IMG/VR virus record: IMGVR_UViG_3300044635_001663
Location: 1 to 64,000 of that record
Length of the DNA: 64,000 nucleotides
Origin: a virus
Reading direction: 5' to 3' (one strand)
A model generated the notes under the pieces. That model made no database searches. It saw nothing but the letters and a program-made list of their open reading frames with translations, and was not told the origin of the DNA. The position numbers and the translations under genes were made by a program. Positions 45,515 through 52,866 of the stretch are shown here, in pieces (the first letter of the stretch is position 1; every line of letters begins with the position of its first letter).

Positions 45515-45730
45515 ATGGTTGTCAGAACAGCAACAGAGTACATGAACGATCAATTAGCTAATAGAGTTAAGTCTCTTCAGAAAGCTTTAAATCAAGCTGA
45601 AAAAATAATGAATACCCTTGAGAAAGAAAATCAAAGACTAAAAGACGTTCTTGCTAACCTAACGTCAGAAAATAATCAAGGTTATATACTCGATAGTGAG
45701 GCTTTTAATGAGCCAGTGCTTACAGTCTAA
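45515..45730 (+). CDS. Coiled-coil protein, 71 aa
   Basis: Continuous heptads from residue 12 to 50 (RVKSLQKALNQAEKIMNTL). AAGGAGG before the ATG. TATAAT at 45475 may be a weak -10 without a good -35. Confidence 0.65.
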   Translation: MVVRTATEYMNDQLANRVKSLQKALNQAEKIMNTLEKENQRLKDVLANLTSENNQGYILDSEAFNEPVLTV

Positions 45731-45989
45731 GAACAAGAACAAAAGAATAATAACACAAATTGGTGAGCATGAATATCTAATTGAGGGAGCAAGCGATTGG
45801 GCAAAATTTGGTTGTCAGTCAGATATTTCAATAATAACTTCAGCTAATTTAGACGGTGGCCCATTTTTATTGGTGGGTGATTCTTTTTTGGGTAAAGGCA
45901 AAATATCCTCAATACAAAATATTGACAGTGGGAGAGATGGGTATATAATAATTAAGGTTACTCTATACTCACCAAAGGAAAAATCATGA
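45708..45989 (+). CDS. Hypothetical protein, 93 aa
   Basis: ATG 45708 inside the previous gene's end. RIITQIGEHEYLIEGASDWAKFG, then beta strands (GPFLLVGDSFLGKGKI). Likely a small beta-barrel. No family. Confidence 0.65.
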   Translation: MSQCLQSKNKNKRIITQIGEHEYLIEGASDWAKFGCQSDISIITSANLDGGPFLLVGDSFLGKGKISSIQNIDSGRDGYIIIKVTLYSPKEKS

Positions 45990-46111
45990 TATCAGAACTT
46001 ATTCCAGTTGTAGGATATTATCAAGCAATGCTAATATCTGGTTATTCAGACTACCAGATTCAACAAATAATTAAGGGGTCTAGCCATGAATCATTTCCAC
46101 AAAAGCAATAA
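45986..46111 (+). CDS. Small hypothetical protein, 41 aa
   Basis: MISELIPVVGYYQAMLISGY with SDYQIQQIIKGSSH. ATGA overlap upstream and 26-bp overlap with the PspC gene. Confidence 0.55.
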   Translation: MISELIPVVGYYQAMLISGYSDYQIQQIIKGSSHESFPQKQ

Positions 46112-46271
46112 GAATAGAGTTTTCTTTGGTGTTTGTGGAGGACTAGCAGAAAGTCTAGGATTAGATGTTTCTGTAGTAAGATTAGGCTTTGTTGCTGGTG
46201 CAATTTTTACCGGAAGTATTCTTTTCTGGGCATATTTACTCATGGCACTGGTTTTACCAACAGAGGATTAA
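46086..46271 (+). CDS. PspC-domain membrane protein
   Basis: 61 residues. NRVFFGVCGGLAESLGLDVSVVR followed by a hydrophobic helix (AGAIFTGSILFWAYLLMALVL) is the complete PspC domain. In bacteria PspC senses membrane stress with PspA/PspB. A phage copy without partners may dampen or mimic that response during infection; this is inference. The 287 bp after it carry no convincing gene, only a promoter. Confidence 0.9.
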   Translation: MNHFHKSNKNRVFFGVCGGLAESLGLDVSVVRLGFVAGAIFTGSILFWAYLLMALVLPTED

Positions 46272-46447
46272 TCTAACGGATAGCGTACACGTTCACAGGA
46301 AACTTCATCGTGAGGACGTTGTTTCTAGTAGTTTTACGCTTGATGTGAGCGTTGATAATAAAGTGAGTGGGCTACCGACTCCTTGAGGCTTTAAACACGT
46401 TCAACAGCAATTTCTTGCAAGAACGAAAAATTTTTCAAGGTCGCCCA

Positions 46448-46476
46448 TTGACAACGCCGATAACAAGTTGTAGAAT
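46448..46476 (+). promoter_or_regulatory. Sigma70-like promoter with CGATA spacer
   Basis: TTGACA, 17-bp spacer with GCCGATA, TAGAAT. Confidence 0.85.
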
Positions 46477-46558
46477 AAGGTAATCAATGCGAGGTAACAT
46501 CAGTCGAGTGACTGAGCTTCAAATTGAGACAGTTTGGTTTAAGATTTGGAGGTTGATT

Positions 46559-46840
46559 ATGACTGAAGTTATTACTAGTGAGAAGCAGAGTCGTGTTCGT
46601 TGCTCTGACGATAAGTTTCTAGAGGCAGTTTTTTCTTCCAAGACTTATGCGGAGATTGCCGCTAAGACTGGACAGAAGATTGCCAGCACTATGGCTCGTT
46701 ATGCCCGTACTAAGGCAGGTCTTGCTAAGAAGGGTATTGATCTCCCAGCTATGGAAAGAGCAAAGCCTGTTAGGACAGTAGATAATCTTGAGGCTATGGC
46801 AGCGACAGTTCGTAGACTGAAGGAAAAGGCTCATAGTTGA
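46559..46840 (+). CDS. Putative helix-turn-helix DNA-binding protein, 93 aa
   Basis: ATG 46559 with TGGAGG upstream. KFLEAVFSSKTYAEIAAKTG then KIASTMARYARTKAGL fits a helix-turn-helix: the Y-A-E-I-A-A-K-T-G part is the first helix and turn. Basic, Ala-rich. One of few candidate regulators of the window's promoter class. Confidence 0.7.
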   Translation: MTEVITSEKQSRVRCSDDKFLEAVFSSKTYAEIAAKTGQKIASTMARYARTKAGLAKKGIDLPAMERAKPVRTVDNLEAMAATVRRLKEKAHS

Positions 46841-46847
46841 TTTAAAT

Positions 46848-46917
46848 AATCATTACATTAATTACAATAGAGATCTACAAAAAGACATAAAAATCAATAT
46901 TGCTTAATGTAATGATT
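46848..46917 (+). repeat. 14-bp perfect inverted repeat before tRNA(TAA)
   Basis: AATCATTACATTAA (46848-46861) and its exact complement TTAATGTAATGATT (46904-46917), 42 bases apart, ending three bases before the tRNA. May form a hairpin in RNA or be a protein-binding or recombination site. Confidence 0.75.
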
Positions 46918-46920
46918 TAT

Positions 46921-46993
46921 GGGAGCGTAGTCCAAAGGCAGAGACAGTGGACTTAAAATCCATCCAGTGTGAGTTCGATTCTCACCGCTCCTA
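46921..46993 (+). tRNA. tRNA(TAA), Leu anticodon on a class I body
   Basis: Acceptor GGGAGCG/CGCTCCT, anticodon arm GTGGA-CTTAAAA-TCCAT, T arm GTGAG-TTCGATT-CTCAC. Anticodon UAA reads UUA (Leu), yet the variable loop is only five bases, whereas bacterial tRNA-Leu has a long variable arm. Confidence 0.85.
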
Positions 46994-47012
46994 CTGCATA
47001 CAATTTTGTATG

Positions 47013-47041
47013 TTGACAGTTGATACTGACCGGACTATGAT
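47013..47041 (+). promoter_or_regulatory. Sigma70-like promoter
   Basis: TTGACA, 17-bp spacer, TATGAT. GATACTGACCGG replaces the usual CGATA. Confidence 0.75.
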
Positions 47042-47105
47042 ACTCAGGTAACTGAGTCGAATGGATTTGACCTTTTATTTTTTTAAACACCAAGGAGATT
47101 TTAAG

Positions 47106-47324
47106 ATGAAAAATATTGTTCTGTTGCTAGTTATTGCTCTTTCGATTCCGGTAACATCTTTTGCTGGAGATTGCTCGTCAGGTAATTGTGCGGTTGTTCG
47201 CGGTCGAAAAGTTGTAACTGTTACAAAGAATATTGTTCGTGAGACAGTTGTTTTTCCAAGGAGAATTGTTTCCGCTTGTGCTAATGGTGTTTGTCGCACC
47301 CGTAATGTAACTGTTATCCGATAA
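47106..47324 (+). CDS. Secreted small Cys-containing protein, 72 aa
   Basis: ATG 47106 with AAGGAG upstream. Signal peptide KNIVLLLVIALSIPVTSFA; mature start GDCSSGNCAVV, then basic strands and CANGVC. Two CxxxxC pairs could form disulfides outside the cytoplasm. Such short C-x-x-x-x-C secreted proteins are common in Planctomycetes, a weak host hint. Confidence 0.78.
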   Translation: MKNIVLLLVIALSIPVTSFAGDCSSGNCAVVRGRKVVTVTKNIVRETVVFPRRIVSACANGVCRTRNVTVIR

Positions 47325-47343
47325 TTTTTTTATGAAAGAAACC

Positions 47344-47384
47344 CCCGATGCCTCTTAATAATGCACACTTCGGGGGATCTTTTA
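47344..47384 (+). terminator. Likely intrinsic terminator
   Basis: CCCCCGA and TCGGGGG pair over 7 bp around a 21-nt loop, followed by ATCTTTT. Confidence 0.65.
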
Positions 47385-47413
47385 TCCCATCTATAACTTT
47401 CAAGGAGGAAATT

Positions 47414-47713
47414 ATGAAGAAGGTTTTTATTATTGGTCTATTCTTGATCTGTCCCGTAGTTGCTAATGCTCAAAATGTAAATAAAACATATACATATACA
47501 ACATCATCAGCACAAGGGGTTGCAAATATTCAGTCTCAAAGAAATTCTATGGGTCATTGTGGTGGAAATAGAGGCTATGAAGGGGTGGGTTTTTCTTCTA
47601 TTAGTGCGGATCATGCTATTAAAAATTGTTGTTATTGGGGACAAAAGACTCCAGTAGAAATTGGGGTTGCCAGAGGAGCTAGAGGATGGTATGCTTGTGT
47701 TAGATATCGCTAG
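47414..47713 (+). CDS. Secreted protein with GHCGGNRGYEG / IGVARG motif
   Basis: 99 residues from ATG 47414 (AAGGAGGAA upstream). Signal peptide MKKVFIIGLFLICPVVANA. The mature part has GHCGGNRGYEGVGFSS, AIKNCCYWGQ and EIGVARGARGWYACVRYR. I recall similar secreted proteins from planctomycetes, where this block is repeated across genomes; unverified. Likely acquired from a host. Confidence 0.78.
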   Translation: MKKVFIIGLFLICPVVANAQNVNKTYTYTTSSAQGVANIQSQRNSMGHCGGNRGYEGVGFSSISADHAIKNCCYWGQKTPVEIGVARGARGWYACVRYR

Positions 47714-47730
47714 AAATACAAAGGAGACAT

Positions 47731-47955
47731 ATGAGTAATATGAGTAAGAATACTATAGAATTATATAAGATTGGTAGCCAAGTAAAGTTGGCGGAAGATG
47801 TGTTTGGAACAATAGTTGGAATAAATATTGGTTCTAATAATACTGTTATTTATGAGTGTGGTTGGTGGAGTGGTCGTTCATATACCAAAGATCACTTTAA
47901 TCCTGATCAGATAGAATCAACAGTTGTGGATAAGGTTCGTATCGGATTTGCATGA
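47731..47955 (+). CDS. Hypothetical protein, 74 aa
   Basis: KIGSQVKLAEDVFGTIVGIN suggests a small SH3-like barrel, with YECGWWSGRSYTKDHF later. AAGGAG before the ATG. Confidence 0.7.
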   Translation: MSNMSKNTIELYKIGSQVKLAEDVFGTIVGINIGSNNTVIYECGWWSGRSYTKDHFNPDQIESTVVDKVRIGFA

Positions 47956-48272
47956 TAGAAGAACATGAAAACTGGGAAGATGGTATAAGAAGGACTTTTA
48001 TAGAACTGGCAACTTATATGGAAAAACACGCTAATCCTCTTGAAAGTATTATTGATTTTGCTTGGGCAAGTGGGGCTGATCTTTTCTTCGTTCAAAACGC
48101 TAAGGATGAACTTAAAAGGCTAAAGATGCAATCTTTAAAAGATTCTCTTGAAAGTCCTGTTGCTTGGGCTAGAACTAATGATCGTGGCGATTTGTTTGAC
48201 TTGAGAACTCAAAACAATCCCTATATTGATCAAAATACTGTAGTCCCTCTTTATAGGAAAAATCATGGGTAA
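47952..48272 (+). CDS. Hypothetical helical protein, 106 aa
   Basis: MIEEHENWEDGIRRTFIELAT, acidic helices, WARTNDRGDLFDLRTQ near the end (a short pattern common in phage proteins). ATGA and 8-bp overlaps. Confidence 0.7.
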   Translation: MIEEHENWEDGIRRTFIELATYMEKHANPLESIIDFAWASGADLFFVQNAKDELKRLKMQSLKDSLESPVAWARTNDRGDLFDLRTQNNPYIDQNTVVPLYRKNHG

Positions 48273-48585
48273 TACCTTATGTAATGGTAGAATTAAGAAC
48301 AACAACCCCAAGTCTCCTATAGAATATTTCTTACTTGTAACAGTAAGAGAGTATAGTGATTATGAGGGAGGTACTTATATAGATGAAGTCAGAACTGCCG
48401 CAGAATTCTTAGAAAAAGAAAAAGATGCTTATGACGATCCATTCTATCAGATATATGGATCAATAATATATGATCCAAATGGAGTACCAGGAACAGTTTT
48501 TCTTGGTGAGTTTTACTCTATAGATAAAGCAAAAACCTTTTTGTATCATCTTACGGGTGAAGTTCCCCAGATTATTTCTTACTAA
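48265..48585 (+). CDS. Hypothetical protein, 106 aa
   Basis: PIEYFLLVTVREYSDYEGGTY with Asp/Tyr-rich loops, ends VPQIISY. Probably alpha/beta. No motif. Confidence 0.7.
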   Translation: MGNTLCNGRIKNNNPKSPIEYFLLVTVREYSDYEGGTYIDEVRTAAEFLEKEKDAYDDPFYQIYGSIIYDPNGVPGTVFLGEFYSIDKAKTFLYHLTGEVPQIISY

Positions 48586-48586
48586 T

Positions 48587-49105
48587 ATGATAAATTCTAA
48601 ATATCTAATTGATCTTTCTCTTGGGATGAATGATGGTGGTTATTGTGCTCTCTTTAAGATTAGAGATGAGCCGCTTTTGGGTTTCAAAGAATTTATATCA
48701 AAACCTAGAGCTAAATATTCTAGAAAAATTCAGTTAAAATTAAGCAGACTTAATCTAGCCCCAAGGATATATTCTGTAATATGTAGACTAAAATATCATG
48801 AATTATTTCCTAATCAGACAAGCGGCTGGGGGTATTTAACAGAGATAGCTAGACCAATAGATAAGAAAGGCATCGTCTCTCCTAAACGGATACAAGATTT
48901 AGTAGATGAGATATTTACTAAAACCCAATTAAAGTTTTGGGATTGTCATTTTTCTAATATAGGATTAGTTAATAGACAAGGGAAAAAGAAGTTGGTTTGT
49001 ATAGACACTGGAAAAGAAAGTTTTGATGGTTATGCAAATGCTTGGGGAAATCCAGACCCAGGCCCATTATGTTCATATTGTTTAGACTATTATTGTCATT
49101 GCTAG
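48587..49105 (+). CDS. Kinase-like fold protein, paralogue of 7427
   Basis: 172 residues from ATG 48587. GFKEFI, LNLAPRIYSV, WGYLTEIARP, FWDCHFSNIGLV and LVCIDTGKESF match 7427 in order. D-x-H-x-x-N and I-D-x-G correspond to a reduced kinase catalytic loop and metal site. It ends in the Cys cluster CSYCLDYYCHC, as its paralogue ends CNCVQC. Confidence 0.72.
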   Translation: MINSKYLIDLSLGMNDGGYCALFKIRDEPLLGFKEFISKPRAKYSRKIQLKLSRLNLAPRIYSVICRLKYHELFPNQTSGWGYLTEIARPIDKKGIVSPKRIQDLVDEIFTKTQLKFWDCHFSNIGLVNRQGKKKLVCIDTGKESFDGYANAWGNPDPGPLCSYCLDYYCHC

Positions 49106-49117
49106 GATTTAAAAATT

Positions 49118-49441
49118 ATGCCATATATTAAAGAAGAAAACAGAACTAATTTAGATAGTTGTATTGACAGTATGGTGACTTGTTTAAAAACGAATATACC
49201 AAACTCCAATCCTCAAAATAGAAGTATTTCTAACCAAGAATTTTTACAAATTTGTGGAGATATTAACTATGTTTTTTCTCGTATTTTAGGCGGTATTATG
49301 GGAGAGGTTTCGTATTCTAAAATTGCTATGATTACTGGTGTATTAGAGAATATTAAGCAAGAATTTTATCGTCGAATAGCAACACCATACGAAGACTTAA
49401 AAATTATTGAAAATGGCGATATAAAGGAGTATAAAAACTAA
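49118..49441 (+). CDS. MPYIKEE-family phage protein (DUF6899-like)
   Basis: 107 residues: MPYIKEENRTNLD, GDINYVFSRILGG, VLENIKQEFYRRIATPYEDLKI and ENGDIKEY. These blocks mark a well-known small phage family of unknown function. Confidence 0.85.
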   Translation: MPYIKEENRTNLDSCIDSMVTCLKTNIPNSNPQNRSISNQEFLQICGDINYVFSRILGGIMGEVSYSKIAMITGVLENIKQEFYRRIATPYEDLKIIENGDIKEYKN

Positions 49442-49466
49442 ACCCATAATACGGCAAATAATTCTT

Positions 49467-49778
49467 ATGAATAAAGACTACAACGACATACTTAAAGAAA
49501 TTCATAAAATCTCTAAAACTGTAGACAGTTTAGATAATCGTATTAGTAAAGAATTACAAGACGTTAAGAAATATATTAAACAGATCAATAGCAAGATACT
49601 AACTGTCTTAGATAAGATTCAAGAATTTGAAATTATTATGGATGCTGCGGAAATTCTTGAGGATCATATACAAGAAGAAGAAGACAAATATAACACAGAG
49701 TGGAGTCCATACGACGATGATCATGAACCAGAGGATTACGAAGGATACGATAATGACATAGAGGAGGATGAAAGCTAG
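49467..49778 (+). CDS. Coiled-coil protein with acidic tail, 103 aa
   Basis: Heptads from residue 5 to 65 (LDNRISKELQDVKKYIKQI), then an Asp/Glu/Tyr-rich end (DDDHEPEDYEGYDNDIEED). Tail composition matches other acidic tails in the window. Confidence 0.7.
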   Translation: MNKDYNDILKEIHKISKTVDSLDNRISKELQDVKKYIKQINSKILTVLDKIQEFEIIMDAAEILEDHIQEEEDKYNTEWSPYDDDHEPEDYEGYDNDIEEDES

Positions 49779-50029
49779 TGGCTAGTTTAGTTCTACTAGT
49801 AACAATAATTTTTTTCTCTGTGCTCATTATTGGGCCATTAAGTTATATCTTATCTTTATTTGATTGGATGCCAAAGATTGTTATATGGATAATGGGACTT
49901 CTCTGTATATTGGTTGGTGGTTTGACATTCACTTTGCCTGTGGTCTTTTTAAAAGTTATGGGTCTGATAGACATAGCCATCGGCTTTAAAATAATCTCAG
50001 ACAGACAACAAAAGAAAAGTGATGCTTGA
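49778..50029 (+). CDS. Multi-helix membrane protein, 83 aa
   Basis: GTG start at 49778, overlapping the previous stop. Three hydrophobic stretches (SLVLLVTIIFFSVLIIGP; IVIWIMGLLCILVGGLTF; VVFLKVMGLIDIAIGF). The promoter of RIIA overlaps its stop. Confidence 0.7.
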   Translation: MASLVLLVTIIFFSVLIIGPLSYILSLFDWMPKIVIWIMGLLCILVGGLTFTLPVVFLKVMGLIDIAIGFKIISDRQQKKSDA

Positions 50030-50054
50030 CAAGACGGTTTGCCGATGATATACT
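50026..50054 (+). promoter_or_regulatory. RIIA promoter, CGATG variant
   Basis: TTGACA, 17-bp spacer ending GCCGATGA, TATACT. Confidence 0.85.
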
Positions 50055-50094
50055 TGAGCCATCACAGGAACGATAACACTTTTGGAGAAATAAG

Positions 50095-52770
50095 ATGAAG
50101 TTGGCAGATAGGACGATTGAGACTCACAGCGTTGGCGTTGCAAGCAGGAATCAGTTTAATATTGCTCAGACGAGCAAAATGTTTAAAATCCTTTCAGACT
50201 CCCTTTATTCTGATAAGGTTATGGCTGCGATTCGTGAGCTTTCTACTAATGCTTATGATAGTCATATCTCTGCCGGGAATAAGAATCCCTTCAAGGTTAC
50301 TTTGCCCACTGCTGCTAATCCCACTTTTGTTGTGAGAGATTATGGTACTGGTCTTAGTCAGGAAGATATGGAGGACTTGTATACAACCTACGGAGCATCC
50401 AACAAGAATGATAGCAATGATTTTGTTGGTTGTCTTGGTCTAGGGTCTAAGAGTCCCTTCGCATATACCAAGAGTTTTACTACTGCATCATACTTCAACG
50501 GAAAGAAGTATACTTACATTGCAGCGATTGACGAGAGTGGTGTTCCTACTCTGAATCTTTTTAATACTTCTACTACATCTGAGCCTAATGGTCTTGAGAT
50601 TAGTTTTGCTGTTAAGCAGCATGACTTTCAAGAGTTTACTGATAAGGCTAAGAGAATCTTCCATTATTTTCGCATGAAACCCATCCTTGAAGGTGGTATC
50701 GGGAATAATCTGCAAGATCATAAGTACAGCAACACCAATATCATTATCAGTGGTGAAGGTTGGAGAGTTTGCCGTCTTAATAATGACAACAGTTATTTCC
50801 CCAGCAATTATCATCGAATTGATAGTGGTATCGTAGCTATCATGGGTAATATTGCCTATCCTGTTCAGACCGCACAGATTGTTGGTCAAGAAAAGGAAGA
50901 AATGCCCGATCATATTCAGAAGTGGAATAGAGCTTTCCAGAAAGCAGATATTGATTCTTGGAAGAGCTTTGTGGGAGAGATTCTTAATTCTGGCCTATAT
51001 CTTGAGCTTGATTTTGGTATCGGTGAACTGGAAATGGATGTTTCCCGTGAAGGTTTGCAGTATACTAAGGACGTAATTAAGACTCTGCGTAAAAAGACCC
51101 AAGAAATTTATATGGAGATGAAGGAAGAATTCTCCAAGAAAATTCAAGCGTCCAAGAACAAAGTAGAAGCAATTACTTCATATTATACTATGAATGAATT
51201 GGCTGGCGGCTGGGGTGTTGGTGCAACTTGGACTGATCCCAAGGGTAAAGATCATCCTATCAACTCTGGCAATGACTTGGAATATAAAATTCCTGCCGGT
51301 AAGAGTCTGTACGTTTTTAATTACAAGACTGCTGGCTATCGTTCTCGTCGCCAAGTTGCTCTGACAGATAGAATCCATCACGAAACTCTTACTGGTAAAG
51401 GTTCCTATTATTGGAATAACCAGAAGAAAAAGGGTACAATGGCTTTCTTTGTGTGCGACGTTGCTAGTGAAGAAAGTGCCAAGAAAATTCTCACAAGATA
51501 TTGCAATGCTAACGATTGCTTTGCTTATCTGATGATCGACACTAAGGATCATACAAAAAGCAATGAAGGTTTTGATCAACTGATCGAAGATGTTGGGGCT
51601 GAAAATTTGCTCAAGGTTTCAGACTATAAGCATCTGACACAAAGTTCTGGCCCAAGAAAGTCTTACAATAGAAATTCTAACGGTAGTGTCAGCGACCAAG
51701 ACGTATTCTTTATTCACGGCTATGATAAGGATAGTAAGCAGATTACTAATCCTTATAATGATGCTACGCATCTAAGAATTCTTTCAGAAGAACAACTAGA
51801 AAACTTTCTGGAACAAGATGAGATTATTTATGTTCCCATGTTGAGGTATGGAACTGAACCTGAGTCTGGTTGTCCAGAAATCAATAGTATTAGTAGAACT
51901 CTTCAAGAGGATACGTTAAAGAGCATAGTCAAGGACTTGATTGGCAATAGTAAGATTTATGCTATCAAAACAGCTTTCGTTAAAAAGCTTGAGAAAGATA
52001 ACTACAATCTTATTAACTTCAATGTTTTTCTGAAGCGTCAACTCAAAGTTGTAGCACAAAAACACTTTAAGAATCTTGCTTCTATTAACAAGCTTGTTGA
52101 ATATTGCAAGAAGGATTACGCAGAAGAGGAGAGGAGTACCGGAGGATACAGATATTATCAACACGGAACAACAGATAAGCAGTTTATGTTTCATATTCTG
52201 AATATCTTTGGTCTGGATTATGATAAGTTTATTAATAACAAAACTCTTGTGGATTGCTTGAATAAGACCATGCTCACAGAGTTCTTTGCTAATACTGTTC
52301 ATGTGAGTCCTTTTAATATTCCAAGGTTTAATCAAACAGAATATCTTTCCCATATCTCTAAGCTTATGAAAGAGGTTGGTATTGATAATGTTGATGGCAA
52401 GGAGATTCGTAATGCTAATTTGGCCTACAACACCTTGACAAAAATGATTGTTAATTACTTGTATGCTGGTGATAGTAAGTCAGATGCTTATCTAAAGATT
52501 ATCCGTGGAACTTCTACGGAAGATTTGAAGAGATGGAGAATCTCTGAGATTAGGGAAAAGATTAAAACTGAGGTAGACAAGAATCCTATGCTCAAGGTTA
52601 TTATGGGAAATCATCAAGTCTCTGGTAATCTGGTAGACCTTAAATCTAATCAGAATCCTATTATTGAAGATCGCTCATATTATGGAAAGCAGAGCAGGGA
52701 TTGGGTTGAGCAGATGAGTCAGGAGAATATTGACCTATTTAAGATTCAGTTGAGTAGTTTGATCAAGTAG
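50095..52770 (+). CDS. rIIA: RIIA-like protein with GHKL ATPase domain
   Basis: 891 residues. The N-terminal ATPase motifs are AIRELSTNAYDSHI (N box), VRDYGTGLS (G1), YGASNKNDSN and GCLGLGSKSPFAYT (G2/G3). The long C-terminal region has no recognised domain. T4 RIIA, its model, lets phage overcome an exclusion system and acts at the membrane with RIIB. GGAGAAATAAG lies before the ATG. RIIB follows in its own unit. Confidence 0.92.
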   Translation: MKLADRTIETHSVGVASRNQFNIAQTSKMFKILSDSLYSDKVMAAIRELSTNAYDSHISAGNKNPFKVTLPTAANPTFVVRDYGTGLSQEDMEDLYTTYGASNKNDSNDFVGCLGLGSKSPFAYTKSFTTASYFNGKKYTYIAAIDESGVPTLNLFNTSTTSEPNGLEISFAVKQHDFQEFTDKAKRIFHYFRMKPILEGGIGNNLQDHKYSNTNIIISGEGWRVCRLNNDNSYFPSNYHRIDSGIVAIMGNIAYPVQTAQIVGQEKEEMPDHIQKWNRAFQKADIDSWKSFVGEILNSGLYLELDFGIGELEMDVSREGLQYTKDVIKTLRKKTQEIYMEMKEEFSKKIQASKNKVEAITSYYTMNELAGGWGVGATWTDPKGKDHPINSGNDLEYKIPAGKSLYVFNYKTAGYRSRRQVALTDRIHHETLTGKGSYYWNNQKKKGTMAFFVCDVASEESAKKILTRYCNANDCFAYLMIDTKDHTKSNEGFDQLIEDVGAENLLKVSDYKHLTQSSGPRKSYNRNSNGSVSDQDVFFIHGYDKDSKQITNPYNDATHLRILSEEQLENFLEQDEIIYVPMLRYGTEPESGCPEINSISRTLQEDTLKSIVKDLIGNSKIYAIKTAFVKKLEKDNYNLINFNVFLKRQLKVVAQKHFKNLASINKLVEYCKKDYAEEERSTGGYRYYQHGTTDKQFMFHILNIFGLDYDKFINNKTLVDCLNKTMLTEFFANTVHVSPFNIPRFNQTEYLSHISKLMKEVGIDNVDGKEIRNANLAYNTLTKMIVNYLYAGDSKSDAYLKIIRGTSTEDLKRWRISEIREKIKTEVDKNPMLKVIMGNHQVSGNLVDLKSNQNPIIEDRSYYGKQSRDWVEQMSQENIDLFKIQLSSLIK

Positions 52771-52791
52771 TCAGAAATTTCTCAAGACCCC

Positions 52792-52819
52792 TTGACAAGC
52801 TTGTCGATTAGTGTAAAAT
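52792..52819 (+). promoter_or_regulatory. RIIB promoter with CGATT spacer
   Basis: TTGACA, 16-bp spacer with GTCGATTA, TAAAAT. Confidence 0.8.
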
Positions 52820-52866
52820 GACAGTATCACAGGTATCGTAACTACAAAGTATTAGGAGTTTGGATT

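Noticed and set aside
46189-46386. 65-codon frame after the PspC gene
   Set aside because: Starts inside the PspC gene in another frame and has no ribosome site or coding character.
50117-50335. 72-codon Leu-rich frame inside RIIA
   Set aside because: Frame shadow of a strongly conserved ATPase gene.
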